A DNA stretch of 64,000 nt from Quercus robur (Eukaryota > Streptophyta > Magnoliopsida > Fagales > Fagaceae): positions 32,304,001-32,368,000 of the forward strand of contig NC_065539.1 of assembly GCF_932294415.1 (NCBI RefSeq), written 5' to 3'. Made by a program: the position numbers and the translations under genes. Within the stretch, counting starts at the first letter, position 1. Every line of letters begins with the position of its first letter. The notes below the pieces were generated by a model, which had not been told where the DNA came from, did not search any database, and worked only from the letters and a program-made list of their open reading frames with translations. Below, one piece after another: positions 53,952-64,000 of this stretch.

Positions 53952-55570
53952 TGTTAAATATATTATTAGCATCACGATGTGTTATACCATGTTGTATATG
54001 TTAGAGTGGATGCGGAAGAGGAAGCATAGAATAGGAATAGTGAGAACATGAAGATTACGTGGTTCAGCCTTATTGGCCTACATCTCTATTGTATAAGAGT
54101 GTAGTACAATAACTTGTATTATAATGAACCCTAACATGTGTATATATTGGCGCCTAAACCCTAAACTATTAGTACAAGTAGGAGTGGGCTTGGGTCTATT
54201 ACATTGGGCTAATATGTCTAATATATCTCTAACACCCCCTTCAAACTTAAGGCAAAAGCTCGATGAAGGCTTAAGGTTGGATAAGTATGAGAAGATCCCT
54301 TAGAAATGCCTTGAAGAATGCCTTTGAAGAAACCACAATGAATAATGTGTCAATTGACCAATTTTGGGGTTTCAAATGAAGAAATGGAGTCCAAAATCAG
54401 AATCTAAGAGAAAAATTGAGCAAGATAGGCCTTTTCGAAAATTTTAACTTTTAGTCAAGATCAACACAAAAGTCAAAGTCAAAGTCAATGGATCCTAGTC
54501 AAAGTCAACGGTCAGTCAAAAGCTACATGGTTTGGGTCGGTTCTAGCTTTCCAGGTCGGGTCACAGATTGGGCAGTAAAGACGGTGATGTCATCTTGATG
54601 ATGTGGCGCTGACCTAGACTAAGGCTGACGTGGCATTGACCTGGACTAAGGCTGACATGATTAGGGCTTGCGTGGCACTGACATGGCTAGATGATGTTAG
54701 GATGACATCATCAGAGGTTTTCAGTGAGTGGCTAGTGCATGCGATGTCCATTGACGCATGGAGGAGAAGCCAGAAATTAGTTGGCACGTGGAGGCGCATG
54801 CATTAGCAGTTGAAAGCCAGATTTCTTCCGTAGGTAGATTGGCGGTCGACATGGCTGATAAGGCAGTGCATGTGGCCGATGGATGAGCTGCACATGAGGA
54901 AATCATGATGGCGCGTGGGTGAAAGAGCCGGGGACTTTGTCCATGCATGGAGGCATGTGTGACTACCTATGGTTGCCAGACTTTTGGGTTTTTCTCGTAG
55001 GAGGCCGTGGGGCACGTCTGTGTGGTTGGTTTTATTAGGCGAAGGCTTGATGTGCACAAATTCTGAGAAGTTAAGTCACAACTTGCTTGGTTGTTGGATT
55101 TTGACACAGCACAGAGCCATGGTGGCTGCGAGATGCCATGGAGTCTAGATCCAACAGACAAACATGTGTGACTTCAGATGGTGGTGTGCAAGTGAGAATC
55201 TTCTTTGTTGTGTAAAGATGTTTGTTTGATGCCAAGAACGAAGTTTGGCTCTGGTACTATGTTAAATATATTATTAGCATCGCGATGTATTATACTATGT
55301 TGTATATGCTAGAATGGATGTGGAAGGGGAAACATAGAATAGGAACAATGAGAACACGAAGGTTACATGATTCAACCTTGTCAGCCTACATCCACGGAGG
55401 AATCCCTTAAGAATTACATCTTTATTGTATAAGAGTGTAGTACAATAATCTGTATTACAAGGAACCCTAACTTGTTTATATATAGGCGACTAAACTCTAA
55501 ACTACTAGTACAAGTAGGAGTGGGCTTGGGCCTATTACATTGGACTAATATGTCTAATATATCTTTAACA
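53952..55570 (-). mobile_element. Compact non-autonomous LTR retrotransposon (1.6 kb)
   Basis: Direct repeats 53952-54234 (283 bp) and 55260-55570 (311 bp) both start TGTTAAATATATTATTAGCATC and end in TAACA; the left copy lacks a short internal piece. On minus, the right copy is the 5' LTR: next to it is tagtaccagagcc (complement of 55247-55259), a slightly altered Met-tRNA primer-binding site. Before the 3' LTR is a polypurine tract gaaggggg (complement of 54235-54242). Flanks are catca (53947-53951) and catta (55571-55575), a 4-of-5 target duplication. The 1025-bp interior has open frames (minus 54614-55161) but no retroviral domain. Slightly larger than a typical TRIM. Confidence 0.85.
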
Positions 55571-55739
55571 CATTAGTAACTTTGATGAATTAGCATAGAG
55601 TTCATAAAAAATAATGAAAAAAAGAGAACAGCCAGGGCGAAGCTATAGTAAGGCTTTAAATATTTAGCTACAAAAATAAAAATTGGCCTCTCCAAATGTT
55701 TGAGTTAGTTCAATGATGCTCTTAAAAACCAGTAAAATT

Positions 55740-56373
55740 TGTTAGCTGATAAGGCTAATTCTGGAAGAGGATAAACTCGTTCACATATGAGGAAGCCGAT
55801 GGTCCTAATGAACTTGTCAACTCCACTTATGCATTCAGAGAGATGAAAACGACGATATCATAGGTCGACGACTCCACCTCAACACCCGACGACATCTGTG
55901 TGAGACGACGGGAACGCCTAGACAGGATAAGAGGCCGATGGAAGGAAGCTGACAGGGAGAAAGAAGCCTATGATAGGTCCAGCGTGGCCTTACTTGGCCT
56001 CCACGAATGTGTATGTAAGGAAACATCTTGTGCCCCACGATTAACCCTAATCAAAAGGATCCCTAAAAGGAATGGATCCTGTAGGATACGTGTATTAATG
56101 AGAATCTTCCCTACAAAGAAAGACCTTCTCAACTAAGAAACGAATGTTAGCTCTATGCTACTATAAAAACCCCCAAACCCTCACAAACCAAGGTACGCAT
56201 AATTTATCCTAGTTCTAGCACTCTAGGGTTGTGAAAGTTCTCTAATTTAACCTTTGGAGGGTATTTGATCGGTACCACACCGGTACTCCCTGTAAGGTCT
56301 TTTTTTTTGTTGCGTAGATGTTGTCTCGAGCACCTGAGGACTGTGTGACTTACTAATGATTTTTGGCATCATC
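55740..56373 (+). mobile_element. Probable 5' LTR/leader of the Tat-type gypsy element
   Basis: A TATA-like ctataaaaac lies at 56161-56170. The block ends in ...ttttggcatca near 56373, immediately before ttggcgtcgtcttggggga, which resembles the leader start after the 5' LTR in Tat-type Ty3/gypsy elements. The left end is not placed and there is no 3' LTR to compare with, since the element is cut at about 59948. Confidence 0.45.
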
Positions 56374-56437
56374 AGTTGGCGTCGTCTTGGGGGAAGGAGT
56401 AAGCCATACTACCGCTTCCTAAACAAAGAGTTACATG

Positions 56438-59400
56438 GTACTTACTCGCTTGATGGCGACCACCAACAATAATCAAGGAGATAAAGTACGTACCACTGCC
56501 CTTGAGAGACAGGTTCAGATTTTCGCCGTGGCGGTAGAACGCCTCACCAAGCAAAATCATGACCTAGAGGAACAACTACATCAAAAGAACGCAAGGCTTA
56601 ACACTCAGGAGGAGAACCAAGAAGGTACTAGTGTTGAGAGAAGGGACTAAGAAGGGTCGAAGGGCAGCAATGCCCCAAGCAGACAAGAGCGACATGATAC
56701 AAGCCGTCCATTCACCGCAGATACGGCCCTACCATACATGATCGCGGAGATGCAGATGATGAAGGAACGGATGGACTTCATGATGAACGCCCTCAAAGGA
56801 TGAGTATCAAGCGACCTCGACGAATTGGTCCTTCAAACGAATTCACCATTCACTGCATTCGTCACTTCATTCCCCCTTCCACCAAAGTTTTGCATGCCGC
56901 AAGTAGAGGCCTATGACGAATCTAAGGATCCCTTAGATCACTTGGAGTCCTTCAAAACCTTGATGCACTTGCAAGGGGTGACAGATGAGATCATATGTTG
57001 GGCTTTTCCAACTACGCTGAATGGTCCCACAAGGGTATGGTTCAACAGGTTGATGCCAAACTCCATCGACACCTTCAAGGAGTTGAGCGCATAGTTCGCC
57101 TCACACTTTATCGGGGGGCACAGGTATAAGAAGTCCATTGCATGCTTGATGAACATTAAACAATGAGAGGATGAGATGTTGAGGTCTTACATAACTCGCT
57201 TTAACAAGGAGTCCATCTCAATTGACGAAGCTGACGACAAGATACTCGTGGCTACATTCACCAATGAGTTACAGAAGGGTAAGTTCCTATTTTCTCTATA
57301 CAAAAACGACCCAAAGACTATGTCGGATGTACTCTACAGGGCTACTAAGTACATGAATGCAGAAGACGCGCTGCTGGCCCGGGAAGAGAAGCCTAAGAAA
57401 AAGGAAAGACAGGAAGAGGCATGGTAGGACCGGGGATGGAAGACAACAAGGACTAGAGACCGACAGGAGGATAGGCGCTCCAAACCCCCCACTAAGAGGT
57501 TCACAAGCTACACCCCGCTAAATGCCCCAATCGATCAAGTCCTGATGCAAATCAAGGATGAATGAGCCATGACATTTCCTGGCAAGCTGAAGGGAGACCC
57601 TAGTAAGAGGTCTAGAGACAAGTACTGTCGTTTTCACCGTGATCATGGTCATGATACGTTTGACTACTATGACTTGAAACAGGAAATAGAAGCTCTTATC
57701 AGACAAGAAAAGCTGTAGAGGTTTGTCAGCAAGGAAAGGGGAGACGCGCCGCTCCTAGGCCACCCATAGGAGACATAAGAATGATTGTGGGAGGCATTGC
57801 AGCTTCTAGCTCATCTAAAAAAGCCCGTAAGATTTACCTCAGGATGGTTTAGAATGTCTAGCTGACGAGCTTCGTCCCAAAGAAGATGTGGGTCGATAAA
57901 CCCGTGATTGGATTCTTGGAGGAAGATGCTCGACGTCTCCACCACCCACACGACAATGCGCTCGTTGTTAGCATATGGGTGGGGGACTACAACACTTATC
58001 AGGTCTTAATTGACAATAGGGGCTCTACTGACATCCTCTACTACCCAGCATTCCAACAGATAAGGATCAAAAGAGAGCGGTTCATACCGACCAATGCGCC
58101 ACTCATCAAGTTCGAAGGGACGAGAGTATACCCTCTCGGTGCAGTCACATTACCCGGTTGGTGACTACCCTTAGCAAAGTACTTGTTGTCGTCTGCTCTT
58201 CTGCTTACAATGCCATCCTGGGTCGACCTACCTTCAACTCGTGGAAGGTCATAACTTTGACCTACCACCTGATGATCAAATTCCTTACCAAGTATGGAGT
58301 AGGAGAAGTACGTGGGGACTAAATGGCTACATGCGAGTGCTACATAGCAATGTTGGAGATGGACAACCATCTACAGGCCATGAACATAGAAAAACTGCAA
58401 ACGATTGCGGAGCCCATTGAAGGACTTGAAGAGATACTTTTCGATAACTCCAAGCTTGATCGAACGACTAGGATTGGCACCCTCGCCAGTTCACCGGTCT
58501 GCCAAATGCTCACAACATTTCTCAAGGAGAACCAAGATGTCTTTGCTTGAAGCCATGAAGACATGCCTGGGATCGATCCTTTAGTGATGGTGTACAGGTT
58601 GAATGTGTCGTCCTCTTTTCCCCTTATCCGTTAGAAGAAATGAGTATTTGCCTAGGAGCGGGACAAGGCTATAGCAGAAGAAGTCCGCAAGCTGCAAGAT
58701 GCAGATTTCATTAGAAAAGTGTACTACCCCGACTGGCTGGCCAATGTAGTAATGGTCAAAAAGGCCAATGGGAAATGGAGGATGTGTATGGACTTCATGG
58801 ATTTGAACAAGGCATGCCCCAAGGATAGCTACCCACTCTCGCGAGTTGACCTCCTGGTAGACTCTACAACCAGACTCCATTTATTAAGCTTCATGGATGC
58901 TTTTTCTAGTTACAACCGGATTAAACTGGATGAAGCTGGCCAAGAGAAGACTTCGTTCGTCACCAACCAAGGCCTTTTCTGCCATAAAGTGATGCCGTTT
59001 GGCCTCAAGAACGTGGGCGCAACATATTAGAGGCTTATAAACAAGATGTTTGCACATCAGATTGGAATCAATGTCCAAGTCTACATTAACGACATGCTGG
59101 TAAAAAGCCGAAGGGAGGACGACCATTTAAACGATCTCAGAGAAACCTTCGACACCCTTCGCTTTTACAACATGAAGCTCAATCCAAGCAAATGTGTGTT
59201 CGGAGTGATGGCTGGAAAGTTCCTAGGGTTCATGGTATCTCAGAAAGGTACCGAAATCAACCCAGACAAGATTTGGGCCATAATGGAGATGGCACTACCA
59301 AGGAGCGTGAAAGAAGTGCAAAGCCTCAACGGCAAGGTAGCCGCATTGAATAGGTTTGTATTAAGGGCAACAAATAAGTGTCTACCTTTCTTCCGCACGC

Positions 59401-59948
59401 TGAAGAAGTCTTTTGAGTGGACGATTGAGTGTCAACAAGCATTTGAGGATCTGAAGGTCTACCTCTCTTTACCGCTGTTGCTAAGTCCCTCCAAACCAGG
59501 GGAAGAACTATTCCTCTACTTGGCTGTGTCCTCGGCTGCTATTAGCGCGACCTTAATTTGGGAAGAAGACAGGGTGCAGAAGCCCGTATACTACACTAGC
59601 CAAGCACTCCGAGGCGTGGAGAAAAGGTATCCACCGATGGAGAAGCTCGCCTTCACTTTAGTTACCACAGCCCGTAAGCTCAAGCCATACTTCCAGGCCC
59701 ACACTGTGGTCGTCCTGACTAACAAGCCTCTATAGCGAGCAATGAATAGTCTCGAAATTGCCAAACAGATGGCGCTATGGGAAATAGAATTGAGTGAATT
59801 TGACGTACAATACCGCTCGTGCACTGCCATAAAGGGACAAGTGGTCGCTGACTTCATTGCGAAATTCACCCATATAGAAGGCCAGGGGATAGAAGAACAT
59901 CCTCAATGGAGTATCTACACGGACGGATCATCCAACAGGCAGGCTGTA
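56438..59948 (+). pseudogene. Ty3/gypsy (Tat-type) gag-pol remnant
   Basis: In order: gag with a short coiled-coil start (56438-56650) and the core (56825-57430, containing DHLESFKTLMHLQGVTD and YITRFNKE); a CRFHRDHGHDT knuckle-like segment at about 57628; the protease region around 57990-58060 (VLIDNRGSTDIL, normally D-x-G-S); reverse transcriptase 58719-59130 (WRMCMDFMDLNKACPKDSYP, VMPFGLKN, YINDMLVKS); RNase H 59400-59740; linker; then the start of a second RNase H domain (YTDGSSNRQ, about 59918) where it is cut. Many in-frame stops are present in an otherwise collinear frame. The catalytic YxDD reads YIND. The double RNase H arrangement is typical of Tat elements. Integrase and 3' LTR are missing. 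Inactive. Confidence 0.88.
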
Positions 59949-61126
59949 ACATGATCAGAACACCCTATATCAGTAAGCCAACTTAAAGCATTTGCTGAAG
60001 CAGAATTGGTAGTTGCTGCCATAGAACTAGCTACCATAGATGCTAGCTTGGCTGGAGCATGTCTACCTTGATAGGAAAAATTCATGTGATGATAGCAATC
60101 CAATGCAATATGACCATTCTTGCCATAAATTTGACAAGTAGGTCTTGAAGACTGAGATTGACCTTGAGACTAAAATGAAGGAAAACTAGAACCATTCTTA
60201 TGCTGAGATTGTGGTTGAAATCTAGGAAACTAAAGAATACCATTTGCATTGCCAGAGGACTGACCAGAGGATTAACCATTATTAAACCCAAAATTAGGAC
60301 CAAAATTATTAAATCCTCTGCCACGACCCCTCTGATTACCATTTCTACCTCTACATCTATTATTATTCTAATTGAAACCACTCTGAAGAATCATAGCTAT
60401 AGCTGTATCTCTAGCTGTATTCCTAATCTCAGATTTCTTCTTAAGAGCCCTCTCTTTAGCATTCAACAAAGTATTCAATTCTTCAATAGTAACCACATCA
60501 TTACGAGTCCTAATTGTAGAACAGAATGCACTATATTCATGTGGTAATGCTTCTAAAACTAAGTCTATGAGCTCTTCTTCATCAACAAACACATCAACAT
60601 AACTCAATCTATCCCTAGCTTCTTTAATTCTTTGAAAGAAATTATCCATGCTTTCAGGACCTTTCTTAATACTCAATAATTCATTCCTTAAACTCAAAAC
60701 ATGAGAACGAGATACAGAAGCAAACCTTTTTTCAAGCACATTCTAGACTCCTTTTGCAGATTTCTGACCTGCGGTGATGGCTAGGACTGATGGTGATAAA
60801 GTAGAATTGATGAAAGTAAAAAGGGCCTGCTCTTTGCTTTTCCAATTGAGAAATTCTGGATTTGACTCTCTAGTGAAATTTCCAGAACTATCTATCGAGA
60901 AAGGATTTGGAGCTACACATGATTCTTCAAGAAAACTAATCATCGCATAAGCTTCAAGAATCACAACAATCTGATGCTTCCACACAATATAATTGGTGAA
61001 ATCTAGCTTCACTGTCTTCGTGCTCGACACATTTGATAACAGTAGCAATGATGGATTCACCAGAGGACTTGTGGTTGTAATGGTAGAAGGAGTTGTTGAA
61101 GAACTAGAGCTCGGAGCAGAAGCCAT
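59949..61126 (-). pseudogene. Ty1/copia gag-protease remnant, truncated
   Basis: On minus the gag begins MASAPSSSSS (start codon 61126), includes NYIVWKHQIVVILEAY and LEKRFASVSRSHVLSLRNEL, SMDNFFQRIKEARDRLS and VLEALPHEYSAFC; then a Gly/Asn-rich segment, a zinc knuckle with its second Cys replaced (CQIYGKNGHIALDC, about 60135-60095), and the protease start WLTDIGCSDHVT (about 59985-59950). The protease D-S-G is D-I-G. It then stops abruptly at the junction with the gypsy remnant. Integrase, RT and RNase H are absent. Stops occur near 60751 and several in the knuckle region. Confidence 0.88.
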
Positions 61127-61135
61127 TAATGGTGG

Positions 61136-61437
61136 CTCTGATACCATGAAAAGTAATGCAATGCAAGAAGAAAGAAATAAAGGAAAAATAGAGAAGAACG
61201 AGAGAGAGAGAGAGATTTGATGGAAGTAAATTCTATTCGCATTGATAGATTGAATCAAATACAATATCCAATATATATAATTGTAACCACCTCCGTAGAG
61301 TGTGGAACAAATCTAACCAACCCACATTCAATGCTACCAGATCTTGACATGTGGACAAAACAATACCAGACTCATCCTTACTTAACTACCCTATGCTACC
61401 TGTAGTTTACCTCTTATGTCAACTATCCTACAAGTCA
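61136..61437 (-). mobile_element. 5' LTR and primer-binding site of the copia remnant
   Basis: On minus, tggtatcagagcc (complement of 61136-61148) is a Met-tRNA primer-binding site just upstream of gag. The LTR would run from about 61150 to 61437 on plus, with TG at its minus-strand start (tgacttgtagg) and ...ttttca at its end. It contains a GA run at 61199-61216 and a TATA-like tatatatt near 61270. Only one LTR is present, so the outer boundary is an estimate. Confidence 0.6.
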
Positions 61438-62294
61438 TTTACCAGCAGCCTTTTCACCAATTGTGTCAGCACCTTCAACCATAGTAGCATCAGTAGCATG
61501 TGATGTAGCATGTGCCTTCATAATTAGATCAGCTAGTGATAGTGGAAGTTTCAAGCACGATTATAGTTGTGTGCATTGGTCAGGTTGGGTTGGGTTGAGT
61601 AGTTTTTTAACACAACCCACTGTACTGGGTTTAAAAAAATCCAAACTAATCCAACCCACATTGATCGGTTGGACCCATGAGTTGGACTAGATTTTTTTAA
61701 TTACTATTATTAATATTAAATTGAGATTTAGAATAATGTCACCACAATTAAGAGCAAATTTATAGCCAAATAACCAAACCAATATAAACTATATGAGGAG
61801 ACATAAGGTTTGAGTTTTATTTAGGAAGATGGATAAAAAAGTAAATAACAAATTTGTATAATATATTTTTAAAATTTTAAATATACATCAAATATAGGTG
61901 GGTCGAGTCTAGTTAGACAGATTACGCAGCTCAATCTAACCTACCAATCCCTAAAAATTGATCCCCAACCCAACGGGTTGAGTTGGATTGGACCAGTTTT
62001 AGAGGGTTGGATTTAGCATGAAGCAAGTGGGTGATGTAAAACTGCTTGCTAGGGGTTTTATATGTCTAATGGTACATTTGTAGTGTTAAAGATTTGAATC
62101 ACAAGCTAGTACCATAGCTTAGAGACAAAATGAAAATTTCATGAGAAATAGAATTAATTATATGTTAATTACTTCCTTTTTCTACACTTAGTTTTGTCTT
62201 TATGGTTCTTCTAAAAATAATTGTCTTTATGCATTAATTATATATTAATTCATTTTTTGTTTTATCATTAAGAAAAAACTAGCTTGTAATTTCA
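61438..62294. other. Gene-free stretch with a ggttgggttggg-type repeat
   Basis: Between about 61575 and 62020 there are several inverted or direct copies of caacccaacc / ggttgggttgag words, as in some plant hAT-like MITEs. Borders are not resolved. No gene seen. Confidence 0.4.
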
Positions 62295-62340
62295 TGTATA
62301 TGCATTGATACATTTTAAATATGCAACTAGATGCATTTTA

Positions 62341-62499
62341 AAATGTATCAATGCATATACAGTGGCCCACTCTCTTGCTAGATTTGCTAGGAATGTCCAT
62401 GATGAACTGTACTGGATGGAGGAGTCCCCCCCACCGGCTTTACATGCTTTGTACAATGACTTTTTATCTAGTGAATGAATGAATGTTGCTCCCGGTTTC

Positions 62500-62536
<37 letters not shown>
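62341..62536 (+). mobile_element. LINE 3' tail with 22-bp target duplication
   Basis: The plus frame from about 62362 reads VAHSLARFARNVHDELYWMEESPPPALHALYNDF, the last part of a plant LINE RNase H domain, then a stop, a poly(A) run (62501-62515) and an AT run. Identical 22-bp direct repeats flank it at 62319-62340 and 62537-62558 (starting atatgcaactag), a standard LINE target duplication. Only about 175 bp of the LINE is present: a heavily 5'-truncated insertion. The first 20 bases (62341-62361) are not LINE but an inverted copy of the upstream flank. Confidence 0.88.
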
Positions 62537-62537
<1 letters not shown>

Positions 62538-62558
62538 TATGCAACTAGATGCATTTTA

Positions 62559-64000
62559 TAATTCCTATGATCATTATTATATTTTATTAACTCATAAAAA
62601 AGCCTTGTAACAATATTTTTTAATAGAAAATGCAAATTGTTTGTGCATGTTTATTTTATTTCAGGAAAAATTTTATTTTACTTAACTTAATTTTTGTTAT
62701 TGCAATGCCATAAATTAATTTAATGTGTGCATATTTTGAATAAGATATGAATAATTAACTTCCAAAACATATTATACATTTTCACTCATATTTATATTTG
62801 AACTAATTAATAATAAATTTCTATAAGAAAATCTTGGTTTTAAATAGATTGGAAGTAATTTCAAATGGGGCCTAAATAGAATGAGTTAGAAGTAGTTTTA
62901 GATTAAGTACATTTAGATGGACTTAAAATAATTTTAAATAGGTTAGAAGTATTGTACATTCAAAATTTTAAAAATGAGATGGAATGACACTTAATTAACA
63001 CAAATTAAGCCCATTTAAAATGTAGAGACATTTGCCAGTAAATTAGTCATCTATTGTACGTACTATCAACATCTCAGATTTGATATCTCATAGCTCTAGC
63101 TTTAGCTATATGTTAGTAGTTTATTAGCATTACTTTTTTTTTTCTTTTTTTTTTTGAAAATTCACATTTTAATTATTTTGTTTGTTTTCGATTCTGTTTG
63201 TTTTTATTTTATTTTATTTTATTTTATTTTTTGTTTTCAAACTACCATAGTTTGGCCTTTGTTGTACTATTATTTGGTTTTATTTTTATTTTTCGTTTTA
63301 TGTCTACTTTACGACTTTGGTCTTAGTGTTGTGTTTTAAAGCTAGTTTTATAAACTATAGTTTTAGTCATTATATTTTTATTCTTATGGGGGCATTGGAA
63401 AAGAAAAATAATAAGAGTTCAATTTTAGAGGCTAACAATTTTTCCTTTTAAATTATATTCTTAAAGTTCAATTTTTTCCTAAATTATTGGATATGTTAAT
63501 TATAATCACAATTTAAGTTTTTAGTTATAGTTTTAGAAAAAAAATATATTCTAGAATTATCTTACTCAATGTCAAAATAATGGCCCTCAATTAAATGATA
63601 AGCTTCCTTTTAAAGAACAAAACAAAAAAAAAAAAAAAAGGAGTTGTTTAGTTATCTTAAAATAAATAAAAAAAACTTAAAACTAAAAATTGAATATGCT
63701 ATAGAATTCTTATGTTTAAAAAAGAAATAATTCTTGTTGGTGTTACCTTTGATATAAAACTAACAAAATCCTTTTTTAGATAGAAACTAACAGTTCCTTG
63801 TTTGTTGCAATGAATGATAAATACTTGCATCAAAATTAAGAAATTGATTTGACACATAACACAAAATTAGACTTCAATTTTAAAATTTAATTGACTTTTT
63901 TTTGCAGTTTTGACTATATAAATAGAAATTTCAATGAGCAAGAGAATACGGTTAGGCTTTGGATAGGGGATGAACATGTATATATATGGGCAAAACTTAG
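62559..64000. other. Gene-free AT-rich stretch
   Basis: No gene, RNA or repeat supported. A (TTTTA)n run occurs near 63200-63230. Small open frames (63154-63339) are low-complexity. Confidence 0.6.

Noticed and set aside
54614..55161. Minus-strand open frames as a host gene
   Set aside because: Several overlapping short frames inside a small LTR element; no domain and no consistent splice structure.

Overview
The window is plant nuclear DNA. The evidence is: two spliced, GT-AG (one GC-AG) multi-exon protein genes of clearly plant type, very AT-rich intergenic DNA with long A/T and dinucleotide runs, and dense plant transposable elements (Tekay-, Tat- and copia-type LTR elements, L1-type LINEs, SINEs, MITEs, a FAR1-type Mutator element). 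The MITE composition suggests a woody eudicot, possibly a rosid tree. That is inference; the genus cannot be read from the sequence alone.

Two genes look functional. (1) A plus-strand RING-H2 E3 ubiquitin ligase gene at about 3.26-12.35 kb: nine coding exons that join in phase into an 828-residue protein with a C-terminal C3H2C3 RING and SUMO-interaction-like motifs. (2) A minus-strand peroxisomal 3-ketoacyl-CoA thiolase gene (KAT2/PED1 type) at 38.15-32.13 kb: fourteen exons that join in phase into a 470-residue protein with an N-terminal PTS2 signal and all catalytic residues. Its intron 10 uses a GC donor and carries a fairly fresh LINE fragment.

The rest is mostly mobile DNA. 0.5-2.5 kb: a long-TIR DNA element and a solo LTR with a perfect target duplication. 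RING gene introns: a TRIM element with primer-binding site and SINE-like fragments. 13-16 kb: MITE, a 156-bp GA tract and a duplicated block. 17-24 kb: a 3.6-kb solo LTR with perfect target duplication nested in an older LTR, then a Tat/Ogre-like LTR with hairpin tandem repeats. 24.1-29.0 kb: a decayed LINE on the minus strand. 43.2-53.5 kb: a 10.25-kb Mutator-like element with terminal inverted repeats, a FAR1/FRS-type transposase pseudogene broken by a solo LTR, and several nested insertions; it is flanked by about 190-bp direct repeats. 53.95-55.57 kb: a compact non-autonomous LTR retrotransposon. 56-61.4 kb: a Ty3/gypsy Tat-type remnant fused head-on to a truncated Ty1/copia remnant. 62.3 kb: a LINE 3' tail with a 22-bp target duplication and an inverted filler at its 5' junction.

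The two host genes are not functionally linked by anything visible here: one is ubiquitin signalling, the other peroxisomal beta-oxidation. I found no clear new biochemical system. The most notable items are structural: nested and partly self-dating mobile elements, the GC-AG intron, and the possible SUMO-targeted nature of the RING protein.
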